The notes below the pieces were generated by a model. That model saw only the letters and a program-made list of their open reading frames with translations, had not been told where the DNA came from and did not search any database. Shown one piece after another: positions 10,547 through 21,246 of a stretch of DNA of 64,000 nucleotides. The translations under genes and the position numbers were made by a program. How positions within the stretch are numbered: the stretch's first letter is position 1; the number at the start of each line of letters is the position of its first letter. The stretch covers positions 88,029,648 through 88,093,647 of the forward strand of contig OZ020267.1 of the NCBI GenBank assembly GCA_963971225.1. Direction: 5' to 3'. Origin of the DNA: Melieria omissa (lineage: Eukaryota > Arthropoda > Insecta > Diptera > Ulidiidae).

Positions 10547-10832
10547 GCCATAGGAAGTCTACAGTTACAGCCGGGGGTAGACAGGTGCCCGGCAGGCAGC
10601 CGTTAGAATACAGTCAGTATACTCCTCGACTGCAAACTAACCCTGGGCATGGTGACGCATGACACCCGGGCTTGAGGAGGGTAGATCTTGGTCTGTACTC
10701 GTCGGCTGCCCGTCTGACATGGTTGAACCTACCTCAAGTTAAGCTTGAGCCGCGCCAGTCAGCATGGCCAGACCGAGTCTTCGTAACTAAGCCCTCGCAC
10801 CGCGTCAAGGTGTCTACCGTCGCGAGGGGACC

Positions 10833-12450
10833 ATAAATTTACAATATAAGATTTTCTTATTTCAGTTCTTTTAAACAAGCATTATATGTGGGCCGTACGA
10901 AAAGTTCGAAAGAACGGGACGGAAAATTATTACGGGGTAATAAAAACGTTTTCTTTTTTCCAATTCCATTTTTATTTAATTGTCTTTGTTTATTACTTAT
11001 TTTTTATTTTTTAATTGCCTGTAGCGATCATATAGGTCGCCATGGCAGCCATATTTTATTTTGTTTTCTATGATTTTGCGCACACTACAGTCGGCAGTGA
11101 GTTCTGGAGCAATATGCGACGCTGTGCAGGCTAATAGAAGAAGAACAAAAGCCAGCCAGAAAATAGAAATCATTTTACAATTTCAGCTTTTCGCCAGCGC
11201 AACAACAAGAACAACAGCACATCGTCTGCCTCCTCTTCGCACAATTGAGCGAGAATGAACGAGTGAGCACAGACGCGGCATTCGTGTTCATACCGATATC
11301 AGCACCCGCATTGAAATTTTTGCTTGTACGTGATGCACACTCTTTATGTTTCATACTTTTTGGTACTACCCACAGGCCGATTATACTACTATTTTTCTGA
11401 AATTTAAGTGTACAAGCAACAACAAAAATTACGATATAAAAGTTATGTTTTGTTTTGATGTTAAAAAACAATTTACCGAAAACATAAAATTGTCCTTTCG
11501 CTTCGACTTTGAGCCTTTTTTGGGGAAAAAAGTGGAAACGTAATTCTAAGTAAGGCTATTAGAAAAGAATGTACAAACATGTTTCCAAACTTAACATTGC
11601 CGAAGGACGAAATTTAAACCAACGTTGCCGTTTTTAACAATAACAACAATATAATAAAGAATGTACGACATTGACTTTAAAAGTCGTCTTTGCCGTTTTT
11701 TATTTCTAACCAAATATCCTTGGTCTGTGAGCAACTCCATTACTTGTGTTTCAAGGTGACAACTTTGAAAACAGCGCAACGGATGCGATACCCAAAAATG
11801 AAAATCATGAAATAATAAATAAAGTAACATTACTGTATTTAAATACAAAATAACTCAATAACTTTGCATATTCTTGAAGAAATCTTTTAAAATTTGATAA
11901 AGACAATAAAGTGGTTGTTGGGACGTCGACAAGTCAGAAAAGTTTAACTGAGATGAAACGTGTAATTCGCAATCATTGGAATATGCTTATAAAAGTGTAT
12001 AAAATCGTTCGATTTCCCTTGGGCTTGGAATTTTTTTCAACCAGTGCAAATTAGGGCAAAATCACGCTGGATTATTAATCATACAAATTAATTTTTAAAT
12101 TTAAATTCAAAGTATGCTCAAAAATGTGCCATTTTTAAGAAAATATAAAAAAAATATTGTTCATCGTGTTTCGTTTTTTTTTCTGATTGGTTTTTCTTTT
12201 TTGTTTGCTTGAAGTGCTTAAAGTAATATTCGAACAATATTCGATATTAATAAAAAGTTTTAATAACACATAATTTTTGTTATGGAATTTTAAACTTCAG
12301 GTATTTTAAAACCAGACTACCGAAAAGCCTTTAAAAACAAAAGCCTTTATTTTTTATAAAAATATATTCAAAATGGGGTTTTAAGAGTATATCCGTAGAC
12401 AAATAGTTATAAATTGGGCTGAATTAGGCGAGAAATTGTATGTATTCTAG
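10833..12450. other. AT-rich stretch without a recognisable gene
   Basis: Only short chance-length open frames are present. A minus-strand frame near 11591-11848 with the segment LETQVMELLTDQGYLVRNKK looks more protein-like than its surroundings but I cannot place it. No NPC1 coding is visible. It is probably NPC1 intron. Confidence 0.5.
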
Positions 12451-13617
12451 ACTAGTAGGGCCCTGCGGCTTTGCACGCAAGCTTGAAGTCAATGGGCCAA
12501 ATAAATCAAGTTTATTCATACTACACTCTATGGGCGATGCCACGCCTCTTTTATGTAATGCCCAATTATTCCAGTCGAAGGGTGTTACTCGATTTTATTG
12601 ATATGCGCCTTCAGTCGCGGAAAATTTCAGTCACAAAAAATATGACGCGCCCCTTGTTCAACGCCCATAAAATTTTGCCAGTAGAATGACACATCTATGG
12701 GACGATGGTATACAAAATTTCAAAGCTTTCCAACTTATTGTTCCGAAACTATTCCAGATTAAAAATTTGGGTTCTATGGGCTGCGCCATGCCCCTAGTCC
12801 AATACTCACCCCATTCCCATGTCGAAGGACACATCTAAATCTTAAATCTTTGATGTGTGATTTGTAGTTCCACAGTTATTCAAAACATTTGAGTTGTTAA
12901 AAAAGTGCCACGCCCCTTGTCCAAGGCTCACAAAGTCTTACCAGTGAAACGGCACATCTAAGCGGTGGCCCCGCACCAATTTTTAATGTTGTCCGATTTC
13001 TCATTCCGAAGATATTTCATATTGAAAATTTAAATTGTATGGGCGGGGCCACGCCCCTTGTCAAAAACCCACCCCATTCCCCTATCGAAAAACACAACTA
13101 AATCGTACGTTTATACCGAGTGTCATTGATGAGAACGCTATAGTTCCAAAGTTACACCGGCATTTAGAAAGTGTCACGCCCTTGTCCAACGCCCATTAAA
13201 TTTTTACCAGTGAAACGGAAAATCTAAACGGTGGCCCTGCACCAAATTTTAATGCTGTCCGACTTCTCATTACGAAAATATTCCATATTGAAAATATAAG
13301 TTGTATGGGAGGTGCCACGCCTACCTATCGGGTCGTGTTCGCACTATGTGGTTTACCGAGACTTACTGAAGACGAACATACCGTGAAAAATTAAACTAAT
13401 CGCCCGTCTAGTTTTTGAGTTTTAGTGTCGTATAATTTGGTACTATAGTGGGCATGGCGAAAAGGCATATTAGGTGGGCGTGGTCAATCTTATATATCCT
13501 CTGTAAACACCAACGAAACACGGAATCATTTGGTATTAATACTGATTACGGTACTGATGTACCGTAGCTTCGTTTTGTTAGTTTGGAGAGCACGAAAAGT
13601 GGGCGTGGCCGATTATA

Positions 13618-15448
13618 CACTGTGGTGCATAACTATAGCCTAGTTTTATTTTATAGGTTCTTTTGATTCCAAAAGAGTATACAAAAAATCGTGGTATGAG
13701 GAATAAGAGAGCTTGCGAGGACACATATTAGGAGAGAAGAATTCTCAAAATAAAATACGCCTTTATACCGTAAGAGGGAAAAGTGTGATTGTTTATTGGT
13801 GCATAACTATAACCTAGTGTAGTTTGTCCATTTAACTATAGTGGATTTATAAACATTGACAAGTTTAATAATGCGTGGATCCACCCTTATTGTGAATCAT
13901 TTGAACCCTTATTCTCATACCCGGGTGCCCACTGCGATGTATTTTCGTGAAAAAAACTGACAAATAATGAACATTTTTTTTTACCTTCCGGATCCTCGTT
14001 ATTTAGGGGAAAAGCGAACAAATCATATCAAAATTTTATAAACACTTTTTAATTAACAAAATATTGAAAACTTAAAAATTTCATGAAATGGGTACCCGGG
14101 TACCCCGGGTGCCAAACGACGTTAGTAAGTTTGGGTATGAGAATAAGGGTTAAAAACACGGTTTGGCATGCTTTCTACCAAGCGTGTTCGCGTCTCAAGA
14201 CTCACAGATTCCCATGATGTAACAATAGCGCTTTTTAGTTCATCGACATTTGTGTACTGCTTATTTTCTTCGTAAATCCGTCGTACAATAATTCCCCAAA
14301 CATTCTCGATCGGATTTAGATCTGGGGAGCATGCTGGCCACTTCAAAAAAGTGATGTTTTAGACTGAAACCATTCCCTTGCCTCCCGACTGGTGTGTATG
14401 GCCGCATTGTCTTGTTGGAATGTCCAATCAACCTCTCGATTTTTTTCCAAAAATGGAAGAAGGTTCATTCGCAACACTTTGGTGTATTCTGCAGAGTTCA
14501 TTCGTGTGCTGGGGAACGCCAACTCCAACATGCCATCTACACAAAAGGCACCCCAAACCATTAACGATCCGCCACCAAAATTTCGTTTGGAAAAATAACG
14601 GGGTTCCTTCCGAATATCCCTCCAGTAAGAGTTGAAACCATCAGGCCCGTCAAAATTAAACTTTTTCTCATCAGAGAAAATTACCTATACCGGAAAAAAG
14701 GATTAATTTTTACTTATTAATGACCTTATTAAGATAAACTACCTTTTCCCAATTCGTTCTCATGTTCTCTCGTCCAAACTCGAGGCGTGCATTTATGTGA
14801 CGGGGCAGCAATTTGGGAGCAGATTTAAGTTTTTCCCGGATGAGGGTGGGAGACCTCTTAATTGCGCGGTTAATGGTTCAACGCGAAACATTTAGGTCAC
14901 ATTCCCTAGCAATTTTTGATGCTGACTTCAAAGAATTGTTGGCTAGATTTTGAATGCGACGAGTATCGCGTTCAGATAACTTCGGTTTCGGACCACCCCG
15001 ACGGTTTGTTCCATAATTTTCGGGATCTGCTAAATAATTACGCACAACTCGGTCAGACCGGCTTAATTTTCGCGCGATTTCACTAAAATTTAATCCTGCT
15101 TCCTTAAATGCACTTATTTTGCCTTTTTCGGTATCGTTCAATTGAGCACCGCGTGGCATTTTAAAATCTCGTAAGGACAGTTATGATTGACATTAAAAAC
15201 AAATGTGACATCAAACGAAAATTTCGAATAAACTGGAGTACAAAGGAACTAGGTTATAGTTATGCACCAATAAAAAATCACACTTTTCCCTCTTACGGTA
15301 TAACGGCGTATTTTATTTTGAGAATTCTTCTCTCCTAATATGTGTCCTCGCAAGCTCTCTTATTCCTCATACCACGATTTTTTATATACCCTTTTGGAAT
15401 CAAAAGAACCTATAAAATAAAACTAGGCTATAGTTATGCACCACAGTG
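13618..15448 (-). mobile_element. Tc1-like element with long IR/DR termini
   Basis: It is bounded by TA on both sides (13616-13617, 15449-15450). The terminal inverted repeats are about 200 bp (13618-13818 and 15249-15448), beginning CACTGTGGTGCATAAC. Each TIR has two copies of a ~20-bp motif starting GGTGCATAACTATA, one at its outer edge and one at its inner edge: the IR/DR arrangement known from Tc1 relatives. A broken transposase lies between them on the minus strand. Confidence 0.92.
14122..15159 (-). pseudogene. Tc1-like transposase (spliced, DD34E, broken)
   Basis: It starts at 15159 with MPRGAQLNDTEKGKI, a paired-like helix-turn-helix with LSRSDRVVRNYL and a GRPR-hook-like RRGGPKPKL. 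A TGA near 14878 interrupts exon 1, whose frame continues to NWEK. A 58-bp GT-AG intron lies at 14685-14742. Exon 2 has the first Asp in FSDEKK, GGGSLMVWGAFC, the second Asp in QQDNAAIHT, and SPDLNPIENVWG with the catalytic Glu. One base is missing near 14358; allowing for it the spacing is 34 residues. One nonsense codon and one frameshift make it inactive. Confidence 0.9.
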
Positions 15449-15958
15449 TAGTATAGCCTATGTTTTCCGCAATGTAACGCTGAATCGTCTGATACCAATA
15501 TTGCTATGACAAATATACCATGGCTGATTTGTTATTATAGTGGGCGTGGCGGAAAGGCATATCAGATGGGCGTGGCCAATCTTATATATCCTATGTTAAC
15601 ATGAATGAAACACGGAAACACTTGATATTAATACTGATTCACCGACATGTACCGTAGTTTCGTTTTGTTCGTTTAGTAGACGCGGAAAGTGGGTGTGGCC
15701 GATTATGTTAGCATATGTTTGCCGAAATGACACGATGAATCGTTTGATACCCATATTGCCTTAAAAAAAGCATACCATAGATGAGTTTTGTTACTATAGC
15801 GGGCGTAAGAAGGGGGCGTGGTCATTCTCATATAGCCTATGTACCATTCCCATAGATAACAAAATGTTTGGTGCTTATTTCATCTAAATCGATTCAGTGG
15901 TTTTTGCCTGATTGTGGCTCAAAACTCGTCACACTTGTTTTTATATAATAGTATAGAT

Positions 15959-16649
15959 ATCCAAATATTAAGCTACTATAGTGTTGAAAAGATCTTGTCA
16001 CTTTTTGCCCTATTTGACCAAATTTCAGCAATATGTAATTCCACTATTATATAAAGTACATTTTGGTTAAGATTAAGTATTTTATCAAAGCTTGAAGTCC
16101 ATCGAAAAAGTATTGTTAAGTATTATTAAATCTGTGGTCAAAAACGATTATCGCTTAAGCGATTATTGCTTTGCCACCAAACAAATTACTATTAGTATAT
16201 AATAAAAACATAAAAAAGTTTGTTTATATGACTTTTGTAACTGAATTACATTGTTTTTTTCACTTTTTTATAAATCAAATTGTTAATGTGTTTTGAAACT
16301 GAGTATTTGATTTAGTAGTTGATGAATCCTTGCGGGTTTTTACACTGTGAAGAAAATATGCATGTGTACTACTTAAAGTCCATAAATACTACCCAAAAAT
16401 TATAACATGTACTACTGACACAAAATTGAAAACGGCAGCACTGCCCGTCGACCGTCTCCTTTCCCCTCCGACGCAGTGTCGCATTTTTATCCCGTCAGGG
16501 TTTCCTTCCTACATGTATATACATAGATAGTTTTTTATTGTTCTGAAAACCTAGTCTTCTGTGTACTCAACGTGTGAATATCTATATCGGTATAGTTCTG
16601 CCTATATTTTGCAGCTCTAAAAATTGTATTTCAATAAATGTTTTTTCAG
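15959..16649. other. AT-rich intronic stretch before NPC1 exon
   Basis: There is no gene or repeat structure I can name. It ends in a pyrimidine-rich splice acceptor (ttttttcag, 16641-16649) for the NPC1 exon. Confidence 0.6.
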
Positions 16650-16966
16650 ATGACGATAATGAAAATATGCAAAGCAACGATATCGATCTTCTACCGGATT
16701 ACGAATCTGGATATTTTGAAAATTTGGGAGCTAGAACTGAAAAATGCTTGGAAAATTTGTTCACCACATGGGGAGTATTTTTCGCGTCGCGCCCGTGGTT
16801 GACTCTGGTCGGTGGAATTTGCTTCGTGGTAGTTTTGGGATACGGCATTACGTTTCTCCACATTACAACAGACCCAGTTAAGTTGTGGGCATCTCCGCAG
16901 TCAAGGTCACGTATTGAGCGTGAATTCTTTGATTCTACATTTCAACCATTCTACAGGATCGAGCAA
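16650..16966 (+). CDS. NPC1: NPC1 sterol transporter, exon (membrane helix and start of luminal domain)
   Basis: NPC1 moves cholesterol out of late endosomes and lysosomes. The exon starts after an acceptor at 16649, in phase such that the first codon is completed by one base from an upstream exon, and ends at a GTAAGT donor at 16967. It has an acidic cytosolic stretch (DIDLLPDYESGYFENLG), then ASRPWLTLVGG and a hydrophobic helix (ICFVVVLGYGITFL), then TTDPVKLWASPQSR and EREFFDSTFQPFYRIEQ. This order matches the segment of NPC1 around its second membrane helix. The frame is intact with no stops. Whether it is the fly Npc1a or Npc1b type cannot be told from this exon alone. Confidence 0.93.
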
Positions 16967-17024
16967 GTAAGTGATTTGAAAAAAAATATATAAATAAATT
17001 ATATGTTTGTTGTTAATCCCTAAG

Positions 17025-17321
17025 ATCGTAATAAAAGCACTCGATCTACCCGATATTGTACACAACACCTCCAATGGCCCGATTCGTTTTGGCCCCGTAT
17101 TTGACAAGGGTTTTCTCACTGACGTGCTGCAACTCCAGGAGGAAATTAGATCTTTGGGTAAAGGAGCCGGAACTGCCTTGGAGAATATTTGCTTTGCCCC
17201 ATTGTCATCAAAGGAAAGCGCTGTAGTCGAGAGTAACAATTGCGTTGTTCAGTCCATTTGGGGCTATTTTCAAGACGATCTAAGTAGATTAGATGATACG
17301 GATGAAGATGGTGATTTCGAG
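17025..17321 (+). CDS. NPC1: NPC1 sterol transporter, next exon (middle luminal domain)
   Basis: It joins the preceding exon in frame (YRIEQ-IVIKAL) across a 58-bp GT-AG intron, and ends at a GTGAGT donor at 17322 in phase 0. It encodes RFGPVFDKGFLTDVLQLQEEI, then ENICFAPLSSKE, then NCVVQSIWGYFQDDLSRLD. These correspond to the luminal domain segment of NPC1 with the conserved FGP, the LQ helix, ICxAPL and the Cys before the SIxxYFQ helix. No continuation is visible in the remaining 46 kb, so the following intron is either very long or the gene is interrupted. Confidence 0.93.
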
Positions 17322-18252
17322 GTGAGTAAAGATGATTGACTAATACCACAGAACAAACAAATATACAGAATGCGCATCTGGTGTAAAGAAAATGTTCTTT
17401 GCGGGTTCCAGCGGTACGACCGGTTGTTGATGCGGGGGGAAGCAGTAAAGGGGACGAGAACGCACAGAGCGCGAGAGCATAAACTGAGAAGCAGTGGAGC
17501 GGTGTATGAAACAGTGACGCACCACACACTGTGGATGTTGTTGTTGGGCAACAACCCAACAAAGCGATATTCCGCTTGCATGTTGGTGGTGGCTCGTGCT
17601 TGCTCTCCGTTTGCTTTTTCAAAAACAAGAACAAAAAGTGGACAGGTACAGTTTGCATAGAAAAAATGATTGAGCGAACGTCAAGGCGCATAAATAAGGT
17701 GGTAGCACTACGGAAAAAACAAAATTCAATGGATTTTATTAGTTCTTTTGGTCTTCTTGGAAAAAAGAATTTGTAAGAAGTAAAAATGGCTACAATGAAA
17801 ATAAATATATGTGTAAAAATATTGGAACAACCAAGGCGCATTAAGAAAGTGATAATAAGTGGAAAGCAATTGCTATAATGTGTGCCAATTATCAAAGAAA
17901 AAAGTTTAATCAGTTTAAGTGCTGCAACTACCTATTGAAATTGCCGCGAGCGATCGCTTTGCCAAATCAACCACCATTTCAATGTGCACGAGTAAAGCCA
18001 AGCTGGCTTGCTGCGGAAAGCAACAATGTTGCGTGTTGTTGTCGAAATGAGAATAAATCTTTTGAAATCGCAAAATTATTTCAGATGTGCCTTCTGTATA
18101 CTGTTTATTCTGCGCTAGTACTAGTAAATGCATAAACGGCAATAGCAAATAAGGGTGTTTAATTTTGAGCACTTATCATTTTGAAAGTAGTTATTTTTGT
18201 TTACATGGCAACCCAGGAATTATTTAGACCTTCAGTAGCTTTTTGCATACAT
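17322..18252. other. NPC1 intron sequence
   Basis: Mixed composition, no protein homology and no clear terminal repeats. The open frames here are chance overlaps. The right edge contains the left target duplication of the P-like cluster (GCATACAT, 18245-18252). Confidence 0.55.
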
Positions 18253-18257
18253 CATGG

Positions 18258-18563
18258 CATGGTTCAATAATAAGGTTATAGCATCCCCGCAACACCAAAA
18301 ACCACATGTATTTTGTTGGTAGGATCGTTTATCGCTACTGTCAAAATCAGCTGATATTTTTCGACGAAAGAGGGAGAAACTGAAAACAAACAAAATTGAT
18401 TGTTGCCAGACGGTGCCGTATTTGAGTGAAAAAACGGAAAAAGTACTCAGGTCAGTTGTTTTCAGTCAGGTATTTTCATTTCAACCGATGCGGCACCGAC
18501 GATTTTGACAAAAGCGATAAACGATCAGCCGGTGGCTTGCTACAACCTTATAGTTGAACCATG
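18258..18563. mobile_element. 306-bp P-like MITE
   Basis: TIRs start CATGGTTCAA and extend through ATAAGGTT-TAGCA. Exact 8-bp duplications CATCATGG flank it (18250-18257, 18564-18571). A second inner inverted pair (GATCGTTTATCGCT and its complement near 18530) makes it nearly palindromic. It sits precisely in the terminal bases of the larger P-like element. Confidence 0.85.
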
Positions 18564-18760
18564 CATCATGGTACAATAAACAAGGTAGAGTCACGAACAG
18601 ACTAGAGGTTTACGCCGATTGCTTTTGCTTCAGCGGCGGCGTAGGGGCCAGAGAGAACCGGCGGCGGCGGCTGAGCCGGTTAATCTGGTGGCGGCGGCGG
18701 CGGGGAGGACGGTGTATCCAGTTATTAAACGAAATTTTTCTATTTCAATTTTTTTTTAAA

Positions 18761-19440
18761 ACTAGCTGTACCCGGCGGCTTCACTCACGTCGATTTCATA
18801 ATAAATTTTTTTTTAATATCTGATAACTATTTGTATAACGGCCCTATACAATTAAGTTACATTTGTTATGTTCAATGTTTTGATGCCAATTGTCCCAGTA
18901 ACAAATTTAAATGCTGTCCGAGTAATAATTCCGAAGCTATTCTATATTATACCCACACCATTCCCCTTGTCGACGGGCACGACTAAATCGTATTTTTGTG
19001 CCAAATGGCAGTGATGTGAACGTTATAGTTTCAAAGTTACACAGCAATTTAGGGTTGCCAAAAAATGCCACGCCCCTTGTCCAACGCCCATACAATTTTA
19101 TCAGTGGAACAACAACAACCCAATTTTAAGGGTGCTGCAACGCCCCCTTGTCCAATACTTACACTATTCTTTCAGTCGCTGAGCGCATCTAAATCGTAAG
19201 CTCGTACCAAGTTTCATTGATGTGTAGTTCCAAAGTTATTCGGAAAATTTAAGTCGAAAATGAGTGAAAAATAAGTTCCACGCCCCTTGTCCAACGGCCT
19301 TCAAATTGAAACTTTGTTTTACTTTAAAACCTTCTCTGATTCAAGACAAACAAAACCCCAAAAAGAATTATTACAATCGGTCAACCGGTTTCTGAGTTTT
19401 TTTCTAACGCATATCACTTCATTTTTATTTATATAGATAT
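18761..19440 (+). repeat. second copy of the 12451-15958 dispersed repeat
   Basis: It opens ACTAGCTGTACCCGGCGGCT, parallel to the start at 12451, and repeats the acgccccttgtccaacgccc blocks at about 19070 and 19278. It ends in a tttatttatatagatat stretch like the other copy. It lies between the left hAT end and the hAT 3' coding end. Confidence 0.65.
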
Positions 19441-19588
19441 ATTTATATATTAATACATTAAAAAAAAACCATAACAATTGTTAAACAAAAAAAATAAAGC
19501 TTTTCTTGTGCTCCTTAAATTCACAGTCATTTTTCACATTTTACATAAGTACTTATAAAAAATAATAATAATAATATGTAAAAAAAAA

Positions 19589-19684
19589 TTATGTTAAATT
19601 TGCTTTGCAAGTCTCGTAATTGTCATGTATGAAAATTATTTTATTGACGTTATAAGGACTAAGCTGTGATCTTTTATTTGTAAG
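19589..19684 (-). pseudogene. hAT transposase C-terminus
   Basis: The frame reads LTNKRSQLSPYNVNKIIFIHDNY, then a stop at 19589-19591. This is the end of the hAT dimerisation domain. It continues the frame that breaks off after SIAGLT at about 24226; the CR1-like LINE lies exactly between the two. Confidence 0.85.
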
Positions 19685-19848
19685 TACAGTACAGTGTCTG
19701 ACCTTGTACTGTGCAGACGTGTTTCTGTGCTCCGCGTTTCGTGTCTTATTTCTTTATTTCCACTTCTCTGCGCGTGCGAGAGTGAGGCGAGTCGTTCTGC
19801 TTCGCTCGTTTTCACTTGGACACTTTTTCTCTATTTCATTATCGCTAA

Positions 19849-21246
19849 ATGCCGTGTGTTTGTGGTCAGAAAGTTGATCGAGGTCAGGCGAAGCTGCAAT
19901 GTGCCAAATGCAACGAATTTTTTCATTTGGACTGCGTGAACTTTCAGCCTGCTGACCTCGAGTTTATGCAAAAAAACGGTAGACCGTACCATTGTAATGA
20001 CTGCTTAAGTGCGCGCCGAAATTCTATTCAGTCGCCCCTAACGTCTACCGCCCGCGCCGATCGAGTGTGCTCGGACAGTGACATATCACAACAAGTGCAG
20101 TGCAATAACCAGAGCTTAGCTTTGCAACAACAACCACAACAGCCTAAGCCGCAACAACAAGCACTGCAGCTCAAATCGCAACATCAAGCTCAACTGCCTA
20201 AAGCCCAACAACAAGTGCATCAGCCTAAACCGCAACAACAAGCTCAGCTGCCTAAACCGATTGTCTCTCAACAGCAAAAGAGTGATAAGCAAGAAGTTAC
20301 GCTGAAGACGATTTTCAGTGAGCTTGTCGCCCTAAGAGCTGACAACGCGCGTTTGCTCTCTGTGTTGAACTCTTTGCAAGATGAAAAAAAGCTTCTGGCC
20401 GAAAAACTCGAATGCCTGCAAGAAGAGCTTCATTCAATACAACGCAAGTTAAGTGACGATGATACTGTCCCTAAATTATCTGTCCTAACTAACGATGTCA
20501 AAGTCATTGGAAATAACATCTGCGATCTTCTGGATAAGAGAGCCACTTTGGTACCTGACACTCGTACTCTCTCCAACAATAATACTGCGTCCTCGGATGC
20601 CCGTCGCTCTGGTGTCGTTGAGCACGCTCAACCCGTCGTTTCCGCCCGTTCCAATGCGCATTGTCCGCCTGCTGCTGCTGCTTCTTCGATTCGTGCTGAC
20701 CGTTCTCTTCCTGCTGTTTCTACTGGCCACTCAAAGCTTCCTTGCTCTTATGCTGCCACTGCTGCCGCCGCTACCGCTGCCTCCGCTGATTCTGCTGCTG
20801 CTCTGCCTTCTGCTGATTCCGCTGCCGTGTGTCGTGAAGTCTCCTCGCCTCCCAGACAGCCCACTACACCTGGCTGGGTTACTGCTGGGAAGAAAAACCA
20901 CAGACTTAAACAATTGCGTGTTGTTGGATCTAATGCCAATTCCGAACTTGGCGTTGCTGTTCGACTTAAGTGGCTGCACCTTTCTTCTTTCTTGCCCACT
21001 GTTACTGCTGATAACATCATTGAGTATGTTATGAAGCATGCAAACATCGAGAAGAGCGTTATTTCGTGCTACAGTCTAGTCAAAAAAGACACCTTGGTGG
21101 AATCTTTAAGACGAATAAATTTTAAGCTGGGTGTTCCTGAAAACGCAATTGAAAAACTGCTTAGTCCTGATTTGTGGCCGGCAAATGTGACCGTGCGCCC
21201 TTTCCAGTTTTTTCTAAAGCAAGGGCAACAACCGGCAACAGGATAG
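19849..21246 (+). CDS. CR1-like ORF1 with PHD-type zinc finger
   Basis: 465 residues. Residues 3-55 form a PHD-type finger (CVCGQ, CAKCNEFFHLDC, YHCNDC). Gln/Pro repeats of the type PKPQQQA follow (about 85-140), then a coiled coil (about 155-205, LRADNARLLSVLNSLQDEKK), an Ala/Ser-rich linker, and a folded C-terminal domain with WLHLSSFLPTVTADNIIEYV and DLWPANVTVRPFQFF. ORF1 proteins of this plan occur in CR1/L2-group elements and are thought to bind element RNA. The frame overlaps ORF2 and ends in TAG at 21244. No disruption is visible. Confidence 0.88.
   Translation: MPCVCGQKVDRGQAKLQCAKCNEFFHLDCVNFQPADLEFMQKNGRPYHCNDCLSARRNSIQSPLTSTARADRVCSDSDISQQVQCNNQSLALQQQPQQPKPQQQALQLKSQHQAQLPKAQQQVHQPKPQQQAQLPKPIVSQQQKSDKQEVTLKTIFSELVALRADNARLLSVLNSLQDEKKLLAEKLECLQEELHSIQRKLSDDDTVPKLSVLTNDVKVIGNNICDLLDKRATLVPDTRTLSNNNTASSDARRSGVVEHAQPVVSARSNAHCPPAAAASSIRADRSLPAVSTGHSKLPCSYAATAAAATAASADSAAALPSADSAAVCREVSSPPRQPTTPGWVTAGKKNHRLKQLRVVGSNANSELGVAVRLKWLHLSSFLPTVTADNIIEYVMKHANIEKSVISCYSLVKKDTLVESLRRINFKLGVPENAIEKLLSPDLWPANVTVRPFQFFLKQGQQPATG

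Larger units (their letters stand above)
4571..10832 (-). mobile_element. LOA/I-like non-LTR retrotransposon (LINE-1)
   Basis: Reading right to left, the order is 5' UTR (about 10547-10832), gag-like ORF1, then ORF2 with APE endonuclease, reverse transcriptase and RNase H. Non-LTR elements that keep an RNase H domain belong mainly to the I and LOA groups; the assignment to LOA is my inference. A mariner (7265-8550) sits in the endonuclease. The 3' end is cut at 4571 by the gypsy-1 LTR and should continue beyond the window. A few frameshifts make this copy inactive. Confidence 0.85.
12451..15958 (+). repeat. dispersed repeat with ~260-bp tandem units, split by Tc1
   Basis: It starts ACTAGTAGGGCCCTGCGGCT and ends near a tttttatataatagtatagat stretch. 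Inside, blocks such as acgccccttgtccaacgccca recur at about 12648, 12909 and 13168, alternating with a related block followed by ccccattccc at about 12789 and 13054. GGGCGTGGC motifs recur to 15830. The Tc1-like element at 13618-15448 interrupts it. A shorter copy lies at 18761-19440. No protein is encoded and the class is unknown. Confidence 0.65.

Noticed and set aside
10888..11543. Several 60-98 codon frames as host genes
   Set aside because: They are short, overlapping and low in complexity, with no recognisable domain or splice context.
13618..13630. CACTGTG at the left end and CACAGTG at the right end of 13618-15448 as Transib heptamers
   Set aside because: The flanks are TA, the TIRs are 200 bp with IR/DR repeats, and the enclosed transposase is Tc1-like. 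The heptamer match is coincidental.
17146..17895. 249-codon minus-strand frame opposite the NPC1 exon
   Set aside because: It overlaps a well-supported exon on the other strand and runs into intron. No motif is present.
18640..18715. CGG-rich stretch as a CpG island or triplet expansion
   Set aside because: A matching CGCCGCC-rich stretch lies at the other hAT end (27625-27720), so it is subterminal transposon sequence.
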